64,000 nt of DNA, taken from assembly GCA_914767715.1 (NCBI GenBank), contig OU612066.1, forward strand, positions 38,912,283-38,976,282. The letters are read 5' to 3'. The DNA is from Membranipora membranacea (taxonomy: Eukaryota > Bryozoa > Gymnolaemata > Cheilostomatida > Membraniporidae). The notes beneath the pieces are model-generated. The model worked only from the letters and a program-made list of their open reading frames with translations. It did no database searches and had not been told where the DNA came from. Of the stretch, positions 1 through 11,804 are shown in pieces (positions within the stretch are counted from its first letter, which is position 1; the number at the start of each line of letters is the position of its first letter). Both the position numbers and the translations under genes were made by a program.

Positions 1-900
1 TCTCAATGCAAATCAGAGAGTATCTGGAGTGCAAAAATTTGGTTTTAGATCAAAGCGCAGTACAACTGACGCAATTAATATTATAATGGAACAACTTTAC
101 AACAATTTCAATGATAGAGGCGTCACCCAGGGTGTGTTTTTAGATTTTTCAAAACCTTTTGATACAACAAATCATGGCATTCTTATCAGTAAACAGAAAA
201 CAGTTTGTCTTGGTAAATGATGTTGAGTCAGCTTTGTTGCCAGTCAAGATTGGTGTTCCCCAGGGTTCGGTTCTCGGGCCACTTTTATTTTTAATTTATA
301 TTAATGACCTTTTAAATGCAGCACCGGATCTAAATTATATACTTTTTGCTGATGATACAAATATTTTTAGTACTGAACCTGAAGTTATGAAAAGAAATTT
401 ACCTTTGATTAATGAATGGTGTATCACCAACCGTCTTGTTATAAACTATGAGAAAACCTTTCAAGTCCTTTTTAAAGCCCCAAACAAAAATTTTTAACCC
501 AGAAGATTTCAAACTCGAATTCGGGAACTCTATTTTAAAAGAAAAAGGAACCACCAAATTTTTAGGACTTGATTTAGACTCCAACATAACTTTCTATGAG
601 AATTTTAAAAGCCTAAAAAAGAAATTAAATTTAACTCTGATGATGATGCAAGCACTCCGTCCAGCCATTGACCAAAAGTCAATGGTTGACATATATTACA
701 GCATTTTTTATCCTCATTTGATATACGGATAAGAGTTCTGGGGCCACGCAAGTGATAGGCAACTACGACCAATAGAGACTCTACAAAAAATGCTCTGCGA
801 ATCATTAAGGGAATCGGACCAGGGGGTCACATTTCTTGTCATTTTGAAAAACTTAAAATCATGCCATTGCAAATGCTTTTTGAATACAGAACTTAAAAAC
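1..900 (+). pseudogene. non-LTR retrotransposon reverse transcriptase, decayed, cut by window edge
   Basis: Three overlapping frames (29-220, 159-497, 448-732) together give a reverse transcriptase palm. The first has a fingers motif ending FLDFSKPFD, the second has GVPQGSVLGPLLF and the catalytic FADDTN, and the third carries the thumb with FLGLDLD and a conserved YYSIFYPHLIYG. A stop follows at about 730, and remnants continue (EFWGHAS) to about 900. The piece between NHGILISK and NRKQ is missing, so the copy has an internal deletion as well as frameshifts. The motif set fits the jockey/CR1 side of non-LTR elements. The 5' part lies outside the window. It cannot encode an active enzyme as read. 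Confidence 0.85.
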
Positions 901-1609
901 TTTTATTAAAATCATATTCAATTCAAGATATTTTAAATATGAAAACAAACCATGAGAACAACACTAGATCCAACAAACTTAAAATTATTAAGACCAACAA
1001 CAAGCGAGGAGAGAGGTCCTTGTTGAGCAATGGCATATCCTTGTTCAACAAGTACCTTTTGGAAGTTTGGCAAGGCCAGGGTGCAATCTCACAGTTGGGC
1101 TGGCGGGGCGTCTCTGGTTGTGCGGTGGATAGCGGGTACGTTGGGCATGTTTTGTCTGGGCTTTTCATGATGTTTCTGTGGTGTTTTTGTAATTAGTTGG
1201 AGGGTTGGCCGCCACTCTAGTCACAGACTATCTGGCTGACCCATGCTTTTATTTACTTTCTTTGAACATTTATTTCTCTTAATTTACAATATTTCTTTAT
1301 AGCAAAAATACAAAAAAAAGAAAAAAATATCTTGTATCCCTGCTGTAACAAATCCTAAAACTATTACAAACTTAAAAAATAGCGTTTAAGCGATGGATTG
1401 AACTTGTTACTGCATGATCAAATGACATCTGCACTCAGCTCAGCCATTTAAGTCCTAAGCATTGAGTAGAAAAAGTGCTGACTATAAACCAACTGGCAGC
1501 TACGCTATGCAACACGTGACACTGCGGATGGCACAATGACGATGCGGGTGGGGACATAATGCAAAGTTACTGAAGCGCAATGTCCTATCTATACTGTTTT
1601 TATATCTAT
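901..1609. other. intergenic, no gene recognised
   Basis: AT-rich sequence with short open frames on both strands at 923-1196 that overlap each other and look like nothing known to me. No splice-supported exon or RNA gene seen. Confidence 0.4.
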
Positions 1610-2185
1610 TTTTGTATGTTACTTTTTTGTACTTTCGAGTGATCATTACTCCTGTTCTATTTGTAATAGGATATTCATATTGGGGCAGTTGAATGAGGCC
1701 GATGAGGCCATCAACTGGTTACAGTTTGAAGGAATTCCGATAATTTAAAATTTTAAAATTTTTGGACGCTGGCGTATACTGTACTGTGTTGTATGTCACT
1801 TTTTTTATTTTCGAATGATCATTACTCCTGTTCTATTTGTAGTAGGATCTTCATATTGGGGCATTTGAATGAGGTTGATGAGGCCATCAACTGGTTACAG
1901 TTTGAAGGAAATCCAATGAATTTTAAATGTTTACATTTTTGCATGCTGGCGTATATTATATTGTGTTGTATGTTACTTTTTCGATTTTCGAATGATCATT
2001 ACTCCTGTTTTATTTGTAGTAGGATCTTCATATTGGGGCATTTGAATGATGCCGATGAGGCCATCAACTGGTTACAGTTTGAAGGAATTCTGATGAATTT
2101 TAAATTTTTACATTTTTCGACGCTGGCGTATATTGTATTGTGTTGTATTTTACTTTTTTTGAACTTTCGAGTGATCATTACACAT
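1610..2185 (+). repeat. tandem repeat, about 179-bp unit, 3.2 copies
   Basis: A unit beginning near GTATGTTACTTTTTT and containing CGAATGATCATTACTCCTG, then TTCATATTGGGGCA and GAGGCCATCAACTGGTTACAG, recurs from about 1612, 1790 and 1969, with a fourth partial copy at 2148-2185. Copies differ by scattered substitutions. An open frame at 1793-2242 crosses two units. Each unit contains TTTGTAG followed by an open stretch reading DEAINWLQFEG, which could be a duplicated exon, but no partner exon was found. Confidence 0.8.
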
Positions 2186-2242
2186 CAAAAACTACATCAC
2201 TCATATGTAGTTTTGAAACAGGGGTCTAACTCGGAGTTATGA

Positions 2243-3071
2243 TTTCACAGTTTTATTATGTAAATGTCAAAGATGGGATTATAATTGCAAGGACCTACAA
2301 AGTCAACAAACCATTGTCAATTATTTGTATGTACAGGTAATGTGGAACAGGAATATTGAATATGCTCATGACTAAAATTGATAGCTAAAGATAATTGAGC
2401 AAATTATGAACAACTATAAAAAGGAAGGTGGTATGGTGCAGCACATGTGTGATATACTTAATACGAGGATTGATAAGACTCAGATACTATCATGGTCCAT
2501 AATTTTCCTATAGCCTATGACTACATGTAATAATAAATATAATATATACAAATAATAACATTCAGACCACGGGACGCTGCCATAGCTGACACATCCTTCT
2601 GTCAAACCGTGAAGTCTATCGGTTGAAGCTACAACCTGAGCTCTTCCAGGAGACATATAAGGGCGTGTATTGGCACTTGTATCTGGTGCGCTGCAACCTA
2701 AATCCGATACAGACAGACTCAATATTGCTTTTAGAGCAGCATTAACTGCCAGGTCTAGGTAGCCTGTGGTAAATTTCTTGGTAGTGAATCGAATTGTGAC
2801 CTTTTTGTAGCAGCACAACACTACTCATCAGAGTTATTGCCGGCCTTTAAGATTCGGCTGCTGTGTACTTTTTTCGAAATCACTGATAGAGCCTGGACCC
2901 ATGATTCCATAGACAATCCTGTAGCAAGAGGTGGAGTACTCATTATGTCAGTGTGTCATAAAAATCTGGTCCCGCCCTCAGTTTCTTTAAACTATTTCAG
3001 CCATATGTTTTCTATCACACAATATAAAATCAGCTTACCGTGGTGCGAATACCGATGGGAACACACTGGTT
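2243..3071. other. intergenic, one unexplained minus-strand open frame
   Basis: A minus-strand frame of 113 codons at 2480-2821 is the longest here. It has a few cysteines and no family I recognise. Its ends are not supported by splice sites I would trust. Confidence 0.3.
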
Positions 3072-5237
3072 CTTTATATATCATTTGAAAGGTAATCGAA
3101 CACTGATTCTGAAAATACTGGTTTCAACATGAGGTCATGTCATGACGTTGCGCTATTTTGATAAAAGGCAGGATAACCGTCTTTGAGGAGGAATTTTTAA
3201 GACATTATGGTTCATATCAGACTTTCAACTGCATAATGTTTACAAGAAGCCTCTGAAGCACCTATGAGGGGCAGTTTCTGGATCCTGTGGCAATGAGCAC
3301 CAGAGGAAATATCATCTTTTTATCATTAATTATTAGCATATATAGGTCGCTTTGGTTTAATGGATGAAGAGCCAATGTGATGCAAGCCAAAGACAGAAAA
3401 GACAGGTTATTTACTTCGGGAAGACCTTGTGCTACATGTCATGACTAATAAAAGACATTTGCATCAATAATATTAGGAGTTGCCCTCTCTGTCAGATTAC
3501 TTACAATATTATAAATGTTATTACCAGCTTAGAAGACTTTTTGGGGAAATAGTAGAGTTGATACAAGCTGTTTGGTGATATTCATGTATTAGCAGAGATG
3601 TATAGAACAATGGTACACAGTGATTTTGTATCTACCCAGCGGGCAATTAGTTGTCTAAACTGAGTTGGAAAGAGGTTATCAGAAGAGGCTGAACACTGTT
3701 GCCAATTGTATGCCATATGGACCGGTGGAAGAGGTTGCCAAAAGGGGATTTTTAGCAACCTCTTCAAGAAGTTTAATATAGGTTTTATATCCTTCTCAGG
3801 GAAGGATATAACAGGGATATTGTTAACTACTGTCTCTATCCAATATTTAAATTGAATAATTCATTTATTTGTCATATATCATTTATTATGTTACTCATAA
3901 GGCCTGTAGGGGAGGGAGTCAGGGGTACTGTCTGAGTGGGACTGCTGTGGAAGGCTTCTGCCTTGCTTAGAGCATTTAGCCTAAGAGTGTAAAGACTCAG
4001 CTGCAGTCAATTTATTCATGCTACAACAAATGCATCATTTCATGATCACCACTTTTTAGGTTGAGTGGCAAGTGGTGCCAGAAGCAGTTGATTCAATCAA
4101 TGGCCACATATTTGCCAGTTTCTAACTTCTTGGATGTGATACTGGTTCACAGCAATTAATTAGGGATGCTGATTTATTATTTGGTTGTTTGGTGTCTGGG
4201 TGTAGAGAATTCTTGATAATAATCAATCAGCTAGGGGAGATAATGCTACTTTGGTCTGCGAATGATATCGACCTCGCATTGACAACCATTTTTACACTCA
4301 GCCTAGACTTCCGTGTACTATTGAAAAAAGTGAGGAATAAACTATTCTCATCCTGGAGCCATACTAATAGATGGTAAATACATTATAATTTGAGTGTTAG
4401 CTATGCTTTGTCAGTCCAGAAAAGTTATTTCTGCAACCGCCGACGGCAAGAATATAAAGTATAAAGGCAGAAGCATCTAAAACCACTTCTATCTGTTGCT
4501 GGCAAATGGGGATATGTGGCTCCCTCTGGCATACCTATCATAGACAGGTGATGTCAGAGAATATTGGCCAACAAAAAAGTTACCCATTGGCAACCTCTTC
4601 AAAAGGTTGCTGGCTAAGCCTTGCCGGCTCGGTATATCCCATAAGTAATGACACAGTAGACAATTATGTTACATAATCAACTAAACAATAATGACATGTT
4701 TACAGTGGATACCAAAAAGCAATGATGAGAGCTCAAACTATATGAAATCCAATATCTTTCCCATATAATCAGTCTCCAAAGTTGACATCACTCAAGACAT
4801 ACTAGAATTATAGGCATTCTGACAGAGCAGGCAACTCCTAATATAATTGATACCAATGTTATTTATTAGTCTTGACATGTAGCATGGGTTTCCCGCATAT
4901 GGTATTCATCACATTGAATCGTCATCCATTAAACCAAAGCGACGTAAATGAGCTAATAACCAAAGCATAAAAAAGATGAATTTTCATCTGGTGCTCAATG
5001 CCACAGGAGACAGTAATTGCACCACATGGGTGCCTCAGAGGTTTCGTGTAAATATAAGTCAGTTGAAAGTCCGATATGAGCCATTACATTGTTTCTGCAC
5101 CACATTGTTCTAAAAAGTCTTCCTCAAAGTCAATTATCCTGCCTTTTATCAAAATAGCGCAACGTCATGACATAACGTCATGCTGAAACCAATATCTTCA
5201 GAATCAGTGTTCGAATAACTTTCCATCGATATATAAA
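3072..5237. repeat. large foldback (inverted-repeat) element
   Basis: The left arm (about 3072-3560) and right arm (about 4750-5237) are diverged reverse complements. Matching blocks include TCATGACGTTGCGCTATTTTG with its complement near 5150, the GGTTTAATGGATGA block near 3355 against 4925, and ATTAGGAGTTGCC at 3474 against 4832. Both inner regions also carry GCAACCTCTTCA blocks. The middle (3561-4749) has no recognisable transposase. The right end lies 58 bases from the peptide exon at 5295-5365. It is likely a non-autonomous DNA transposon; target-site duplication not resolved. Confidence 0.75.
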
Positions 5238-5294
5238 ATTTCCAAATCAATGAGTGAGATGTTTGATCATTGCAGAAACATGTAATCTACATAC

Positions 5295-5365
5295 CCGTTA
5301 CTCCTGCATGCAATGCTCATTGCTGGAAGCATTAGGACCACAGTAAGGTAGTATATTATCTTCAT
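5295..5365 (-). pseudogene. secreted Cys-rich peptide family, copy C, orphan first coding exon
   Basis: The minus strand reads a polypyrimidine tract and CAG acceptor (exon start 5368), ATG at 5365, 23 codons, then donor GG|GTATGT after 5295. The encoded piece is a signal-peptide-like start (MKIIYYLTVV...) followed by one cysteine in ACRSN. It matches exon 1 of copies A and B. The intron is replaced after about 55 bases by the foldback at 3072-5237, and no second exon is present downstream, so this copy appears broken. A 5' untranslated exon end with donor GTAAGT is preserved at about 5936. Confidence 0.7.
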
Positions 5366-6180
5366 CTTCTGTAAAAGAAACTCAATCTTTAACTTAATGC
5401 ATCAAAAATATTTGCCCTAAAGCTTTGAAAATGCAGGAAATATTTGGACTGAATAATACTCAACTGAATCATTAGTCTCTTGCAAGCTTGTACTATAGAT
5501 TTGTACGATCTCAAGCAATGAGCATTTCAATGTCAAGATATAAGTCAAGAATTGATGCACATGAACTACTGATGGATGACCAAAACACTTGTCTGCGAAT
5601 GAGAGGGTGATCACTCAGTAAGCAATCGATGATGAGCTTAAAGTGTTAAAATGTGATTGGGACAGAGACATCTCTTCTTGATAACAGGTGAAGAGGCTCA
5701 TGGAACAAACGCAGAGCTTCATATAGGTGAGCTCAATATAGGCGTGCTCACGGACAACTGATTACTTATTTTATCAAATGGCAGAGTTTTTGGTCTTCAA
5801 ACATATTTTGGTCACAAATCTGTACCCCCTTATCATTACGCAGCTACTTTATCCATAAATATAAAAGATCGTATCGGATAAAAAGTTGAGCATGACCAGA
5901 TTCAGTCAAGTGAAGTGCAATTATTCAAAACTTACCCAGTCAAGTTGTGCGCTAATGTTTGACATTTAGGCTTTGGCAAGATTTTGCAATATGGTTGTTT
6001 TAGGGACCCCAACATAAGAAGTGCAGCACACGTTAAAGATGTGAAACAAGATCCATGGCAAAATGTCACCTCATATATGAACAACTAATATGAGGAACAT
6101 ATGTTTTAAGTTTACATTTGGGATAGATATATTTGGCTGTATATGATAACTAACACACAGTGCTCATTTTGAGTGACTGA
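5366..6180 (-). repeat. 5' flank of peptide copy C and adjoining duplicated sequence
   Basis: About 5380-5960 matches the sequence upstream of exon 1 in copies A (13260-13744, opposite strand) and B (18984-19443), including the 5'UTR intron. From about 5950 it jumps into another part of the same repeat (the GGCTTTGGCAAGATTTTGCAATAT block also seen near 7460, 12940 and 19770), so the copy is rearranged and lacks the TATA-like promoter. Confidence 0.6.
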
Positions 6181-6238
6181 TTGTTATATGAGAGGCTCAG
6201 TGTGGCAGAGCAGATGGAATTGACGGTGCCTAATACTG

Positions 6239-6529
6239 ATGGAATTGACGGTGCCTTGGGAAGAAAATCTCTCATATGCGCATGAGAGAAAACTGACAAG
6301 ATACGAAGATCTGGTCACACAATGCCAAGACAAAGGTTGGAATTGCGAATTATTCGCAGTGGAAGTTGGCTGCCGTGGATTCATGGCTAGATCAGCTACC
6401 AAATTTCTGACTAGAGTTGGGCTTTCAGGAAGAGCACTCAAACAAGCCACAAAAAGCATAGTACATGAGGCAGAAAGCGCATCTGCATGGATATGGCAAC
6501 AGCACTGTGTGAAGACAAAAGCTAAGTAA
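6239..6529 (+). pseudogene. fragment of a recurring invertebrate ORF (ELTVPWEE motif)
   Basis: A 96-codon open frame starts MELTVPWEENLSYAHERKL, then has VEVGCRGFMARS and a helical tail ending SASAWIWQQHC. I know this pattern as a piece found repeatedly in invertebrate proteins linked to reverse-transcriptase ORFs; its function is unknown to me. The start is duplicated: an 18-base segment ATGGAATTGACGGTGCCT also stands at 6214, out of frame. The fragment sits inside the peptide-gene repeat block and is probably a retroelement remnant. Confidence 0.5.
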
Positions 6530-6639
6530 TCCTATTACTTGTAAGCTGTAGAGTAATACACAGAGCATCTCTTATACTCAGTCATGTAAAATATCCTTAT
6601 TAGAACAATGTGGTGAAACAAAAACTATGGAGAGCTTTC

Positions 6640-7195
6640 TCATTGAAATAAACAACACTCCAGGCAGGACAGTGGACAAGTCAAAGACGGTTTTACATAT
6701 CTGGCAAAAATTTCAAAACTGCTGATATAATAGAATTAAACTGTTCAGAGAAACAATCAAATTGCAACAAATTTCAATAACAGAATTGCATCTTATGTCA
6801 GTTATTTTAATGAGAAAGCTCTTCATTTCCATAAGGATATTTTACATGTGTGAGTATAAGATATAATTATCATCTGCGTATTACTACTTTCTACTCTGTT
6901 TCACTGAGGCTCTGATATAACAATCAGTAAATCATAAAAAGCCCCATGTGTAAATTATAATATATAACTAAATATAACTATCTCTGTAAATCTACCACAG
7001 CTTGTGTAGTTCACATAAATATGAAGTGGACTTTGAATAAAATAATGAGTTGTCCTAGCTTTTTAAATTTTTTTCATTTCTGATAAAGATGAAAAACAAC
7101 ACACATGCATGTAAAAGTTTTCAATTTTCATTGTAATGTCTTTTATAGAAGAAAATATCTAGGATTTTTGTCTTAGGTATGTTGATCAGCTGGGT
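6640..7195 (-). repeat. dispersed repeat: 3' flank of the peptide gene
   Basis: It shares long matches with 17920-18458, 20740-21120 and 24830-25051: the CACTCCAGGCAGGACA block, the TGAGTATAAGATATAATTAT block, the CTGAGGCTCT block, and the block before TCTAGGATTTTTG. In minus orientation it lies just after the stop codon of the peptide coding exon 2, so it is the 3'UTR and downstream flank carried along in each duplication. Confidence 0.8.
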
Positions 7196-7259
7196 TTACT
7201 TCCTACCAAATCCAACACAGACATTACATAGACACAAGGGTGTATACTTTGGACAGTCG
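7196..7259 (-). pseudogene. secreted Cys-rich peptide family, orphan second exon
   Basis: On the minus strand, acceptor GACAG precedes 7259. The frame matches copy B exon 2: DCP, then cysteines, ending VGFGRK and TAA at 7196. It has four cysteines in this exon (copy B has three) because the segment before the last Cys reads LCNVC. No first exon is found upstream. The intron joins directly to promoter-flank sequence at about 7295, so this is probably a pseudogene, unless an unrelated upstream exon is used. Confidence 0.65.
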
Positions 7260-7289
7260 CTGTCAAGTTTTACCGTTTTGATTTGGGTA

Positions 7290-7900
7290 GACAGATAACT
7301 TCAGGGTTTGCATCAGACTTGGAATGATTTCAAAACAATAATGAGCTTGGTACCCAGACAAAAAATGGTGAAATGAGTCAAATAAAGCCAAGCTGGACCT
7401 AACATAACATGTCACAACTAATTACTCTAAAGTGATTATTTTAAGAGGAAATGTTTGACATTAAGGCTTTGGCAAGATTTTGCAATATATTTGTTATAGC
7501 GTAAGAAGTGCCAGCATGCGTTTGTGGTGCGAAACAAAATCCATGTCAAAAGTGTCATTTCATACGTGAACAGCCAATATGATGAAATGTCAATTTAAAA
7601 AAATATTTATCGAACCAAATTAGCAAATAAACAATTTTAGCAAATTGTTAATGTACCACTTGGTGCTTTTAGGGGCACCCAAGCGTAAAAAGTGCCAGCA
7701 TGCGTTTGTGAAAAGTGTCATTTCATAAGTGGCAATATAAAGAAATAGCAGTTGTTCAAATTAACTAATCAAACCACATTGGCAGTGAGAAAATTCGAGC
7801 AATTTGTTTTTGTACCACTTGGTGCTTTTCTTTGCTGAAATTTGCTGGATTCTTTGCCCTGAAAAGTTAGAGAATATTAGTATTTACCCTTGTCTAAACT
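7290..7900 (-). repeat. dispersed repeat: upstream flank of the peptide gene
   Basis: It matches 12480-13110 (opposite strand), 19590-20150 and 25375-25500. Shared blocks are GGGTTTGCATCAGAC, GAGTCAAATAAAGCCAAGCT, AGGAAATGTTTGACAT and GTGCCAGCATGCG. A second internal copy of the last block lies at 7690-7720. It is the promoter-side flank in the intact copies. Confidence 0.75.
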
Positions 7901-8675
7901 AAATTATTACAGTAGATCACTAGCTTCTATGGTCAATAATGCTGCAAAGTCAATCTAGCCACCTGACCTTATGTTCAAAGTAACCATCAACATTGCATAG
8001 ACTGTGTGATTTGGCTTGGTAAATTAAATCACCGATCGACTAATTGTGTCCATCACATCACCAGTGTAACACAGAGTTTAGTTTGTGATCAATGCTTGGA
8101 ACTGAGTCATGTTTGTGATGCAATTAAAATGTTGACCGGACAGTTTCAATCTATAACAACTCAGCTCAATCTAGTGGTGAGGCGTGCGTGTAGTTGTTTG
8201 CAGTCGATCAAAGGTTTTGTCACATTGACATGCTTCTTGTCTAAGAACAGATATGCAGTTGCTGCTCCATTTTACCTTTGCAAACAATTGACCATGATGT
8301 CCAAGAAAACTTATTGATTGTTACACTTTCAATTTGTTCCCTCAGTTTATCGCCACAAACAAACAACTTCTGTAAAACTGCTATGCTTTTCCCCATGCTA
8401 CACTATGGATGTAAAGTCAGGATAGCCTCTATTTCCAAGTTCTACAGCTAATACCTTCCATATGTTCTTTAAAACGTCAACACCACTCCTGTTCTCGCAA
8501 TTCTGGTCTTGGTTATCATGAATTGAAAAATGTGGTTTTACAACGGATATTATCAATATAATAATATGATCAATATATATACTTTATTCTGTCTCTGCCG
8601 TTATGGTTAAGAAATATTGGTTTTGTAGAGCTAAAAAGTTACTAGTGATATAAAAGTCTGCACATTATAAAAATA
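7901..8675. other. intergenic, no gene recognised
   Basis: One plus-strand open frame of 103 codons (8006-8317) has no recognisable domain. The rest is AT-rich with no exon or RNA signal I can support. Confidence 0.35.
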
Positions 8676-11118
8676 TTATCTTATGAAGAAAACGGAGTTT
8701 AAAAATTTCACACATTGTGCTCTAAAGCATTGTCTCCATAGCTCTATCCTACATTTGATATTACAGTAGCGCCCTGATGGAAGCGTAGCTAGGGCTAATA
8801 TTGGCTCATTGTCTGTTGCATACATACGAAGACAACGGTTCTTAAAAACTCTGGTAAAAACCTCGCACAGAGATGGGACTTCACAGTCAGCTAAAAAGCT
8901 AGCGGTTGATATAACATCATGGAGTTGCGACATGTTTTGGATATATGGCCAAATAATGTCATAGATGATAAATAAAAACACAATCAATGAAAGTATAGTA
9001 ACATCGCATTCTGATTGGTTTAGAAATACCAAGAGAGGACAACTTCTTCATAATAAACAGGCGCTTACGAGCTTTCTCGATTACTGCCTCAGAATGTGCC
9101 TTAAAGATCAACTTGTGGTCAACAGTGGTACCTAAATATACAAATGACTCGACCTGCTCGACTACTGTGCCATTGATTTCCAGGGGATCACATGCACGGT
9201 TGTCTCTCATGTTGGTAAATATGAGTTCTTTAGTTTTAGAGACATTGAGGAGCAGATCTTGCGAGCTGAACCAGCTGGTTAGACATTCTGCTGCAGCAGG
9301 TAATGTAGATGGTACATTAGGATAGCATAGCTCTAGTAAGATTGTATCATCTGCATATTTGATAAGGTGATAGTTACCCATCGATGGTACCGGCATATCC
9401 TGTACATAAATTGTGAATAGGATTGGGCTCCATACACAGCCCTGGGGCGAGCCTGTTGAAGATGTCTTAACGAGTGATTTGGCTTCTTTCGTAGCCACCC
9501 ACTGCTTACGATTCACCAGGAAGCTATGTATCAGGTTCAGCATGTTGTTGTGTATTGAAGAGGACTTCAGCTTGTCTACGAGAAGTGTAGGGCTTCTGGT
9601 ATTAAAAGCGCTAGTAAAGTCCACAAAGAGGCAGCGTGCATAGTTCTTAGAATTTGCATCGAGGTGCTCCGTAACCGTATCTAAGAGGACAGTGAGTGCA
9701 TCTTCTGTTGAGCGATGCTCTCTGTAGGCAAATTGACTGTCATCTGTCAAACATTTGGTAAGTAGTGGCTTCGTGACTCGCTCAAAGGTCTTAGAGAGGA
9801 CTGATGTAAGGGCTATCGGTCGATAGTCCTTGGCCACATTTGCAGTGTTTGACTTTGGGATTGGCTTGATAACAGCATTTTTCCATACATCTGGATATTT
9901 ACCCTCCTTGATACAGTCATTGAATAAATCACATAGAGGATCACCAAGTGCATAGGCTGCAGTTTTGAGTAATTTACCTGGAATGCCATCTGGTCCACAG
10001 CTTTTTCTGGTATCAGTTTGACGTAGGGTTTTGATGACGTCACCAGCAACCAGCTTAGGGATATTATCGCTGCAGAGTGGAGGTAGCTCGGGAGGGTCCT
10101 GGGTTTTCTCGAAACGAAGATAGAAGTCATTAAGAGCGTTAGGGTCTACATTACACTCTTTTGGAGGCTGATTGTTTAGTTTAATAACTTCTTTCAAACG
10201 TTTCCAGGATTGCCTATCACTTGTTTTGAATTCCTGCTCTACGGTCTTAGCATAGCTTCTTTTTGCTCTCCGTATTTCACATTGTAGCTCAGTTTCTATA
10301 TCATTGAGTTTGGCACGATCGCATGAATTTAGTGCAGCGGTCCGAGCCGTCAGGAGCGTTCTGATCTTGCCAGTTATCCATGTTTTGTCATTACTGACAA
10401 CTCGATTAACAGTTGGAACGCATTCACCAAGGCAAAAAGCTAGGTAATCTGACATAATTTCTGCTTTCTCAGAAGAGTCACTTACATTGTCTGTCAGCAC
10501 AGACCAATCAGTAGTTTCTATAGCAGATAGCTGCTTTTCTGTGGTATCATCATTCCACTTACGGACAGGAACTGTAGTTTTCACTAGATATCTGCTTACA
10601 GGTTTATAACGAGGGATGAGAGCTACTGGAATGTGGTCTGACTTGCCAAGTTTTCCTAGAGGGTAGCTCTTGAATGCATTCTTGAACTTTATATAACACT
10701 TATCCAATGTTTTTGACTTCCTAGTTGGACAAGTGACCTGCTGGTAGAAGCTAGGGAGTTTAATATCAATGTGGTTGAGGTCACCAAGTGCTATTATAGT
10801 GGAATTAGGGTTGACTTTCTCAAGGGCATCTATTTGGTGATTGATTGTTTTTATGGTTTCCTTGGCAACGTTGTTAAGTGTTGACTCAAACACAGCTGCA
10901 TATATCAACAATACCGTGATAGCTGAGACTTCTCGTGGGGTCCAAAATGGCCGCAGGGAGATAGCCATAGTTTCCAAATAATGGCTGGAGTGGGTCGACA
11001 TGACATGAAATGAATCGCACCAATGTTTATTGATATACAGTACTAATCCACCACCTATTGTTTTATCCATGCTAATTACATTCCTGTCCGCCCTCACTGT
11101 CATATAATCTGCTAAGGC

Positions 11119-11406
11119 CATTGAATTCCATATCTGGAATAGCATCATTAGCTTTCTTTTGCAAAACAAAGGGCTTGCAAAAATAGCCAGTCCCTAGTAG
11201 CGATCTAGAAATGCCCTAATCATCGACACCGTATGGGGTATAATTACTGTTTGCAATTTTGTAAACAAGACAATTTCTCAGGCTAATTATTCATGCTACT
11301 AGGGACAGCCAATCAGATAACAGTCAGATGGGTCCCTGTGTTTAGTGTCCTAACCGTATAACGCTATGATACTATTTCCATTCTAAGAGAAGAATCTAAT
11401 TCAGTG
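11119..11406. mobile_element. 288-bp non-autonomous DNA transposon, hAT-like, inside the retrotransposon
   Basis: It is flanked by a perfect 8-bp duplication GCTAAGGC (11111-11118 and 11407-11414). Its ends are inverted repeats CATTGAATT and (complement) CACTGAATT. Reading across the flanks with the insert and one duplication removed makes the endonuclease frame continuous (DSQIA then LADYMTV), which independently fixes the boundaries. An 8-bp duplication is typical of hAT elements; no transposase is inside. Confidence 0.85.
11190..11306. mobile_element. 117-bp MITE nested in the hAT-like insert
   Basis: Perfect 12-bp terminal inverted repeats GTCCCTAGTAGC at 11190-11201 and the complement at 11295-11306, flanked by a 5-bp direct repeat AGCCA (11185-11189, 11307-11311). 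Superfamily not assigned. Confidence 0.75.
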
Positions 11407-11660
11407 GCTAAGGCTATCTGAGAATCCAGAAATTTGTCTGATAGCCATGTCTCTGTTATTGCAATTAGACAGCAGTTTTGCAATAAACTTGTGGTCAGCA
11501 AGGCTTCAAGTTGATCAACCTTGTTGTACAAACGGTTAGTATTAGCTAGCAGTATAGATGGTAGTGCTGCTTTGATCATTCCTTTGTACTTGAGCTCCCT
11601 GAGACTTTGTCTGACTCCAGCTCGTTTGCCTCTTTTCTTGCTCCTGAGCAGCTCTGGATG

Positions 11661-11804
11661 ACTGCACTTGATTTACTCCTTATAATTATCAGTCCACACC
11701 TGTTTTTGAGTGTCCTTTGTGGTCTTTCTGAGTTTTAGGAGACTGTTTCTATCAATTGTGGTAGCTTTGAATGATCAGAGTGGCTTATGACCAGTCAATA
11801 TAGC
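11661..11804. other. 5' remnant of the CR1/L2-like element
   Basis: The minus strand stays open in pieces above the endonuclease start, but no further domain is recognisable. Probably leader or ORF1 remnant. Confidence 0.3.

Larger units (their letters stand above)
8676..11660 (-). pseudogene. CR1/L2-like non-LTR retrotransposon, near full ORF2
   Basis: Read on the minus strand, a basic stretch at about 11650-11560 leads into ALPSILLANTNRLYNKVDQL and AITETWLSD, the start of an apurinic-type endonuclease. This continues with IGGGLVLYI, ALGDLNH and a SDHIPV motif. The reverse transcriptase follows with KSCGPDGIP, YRPIALTSVLSKTFE, FVDFTSAFN, GSPQGCVWSP and catalytic KYADDT. A C-terminal region with LPSGRY ends near 8676. 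The long frame runs 8959-11169; a frameshift near 8990 separates the last 100 codons. The endonuclease is interrupted by the insertion at 11119-11406. Both the endonuclease and palm motifs are otherwise well kept, so the copy is fairly young. Related 5'-truncated copies lie at 44270-46335 and 59710-60790. Confidence 0.9.

Noticed and set aside
8006-8317. 103-codon ORF as a gene
   Set aside because: No domain, no splice or promoter support, composition like the surrounding noncoding repeat.
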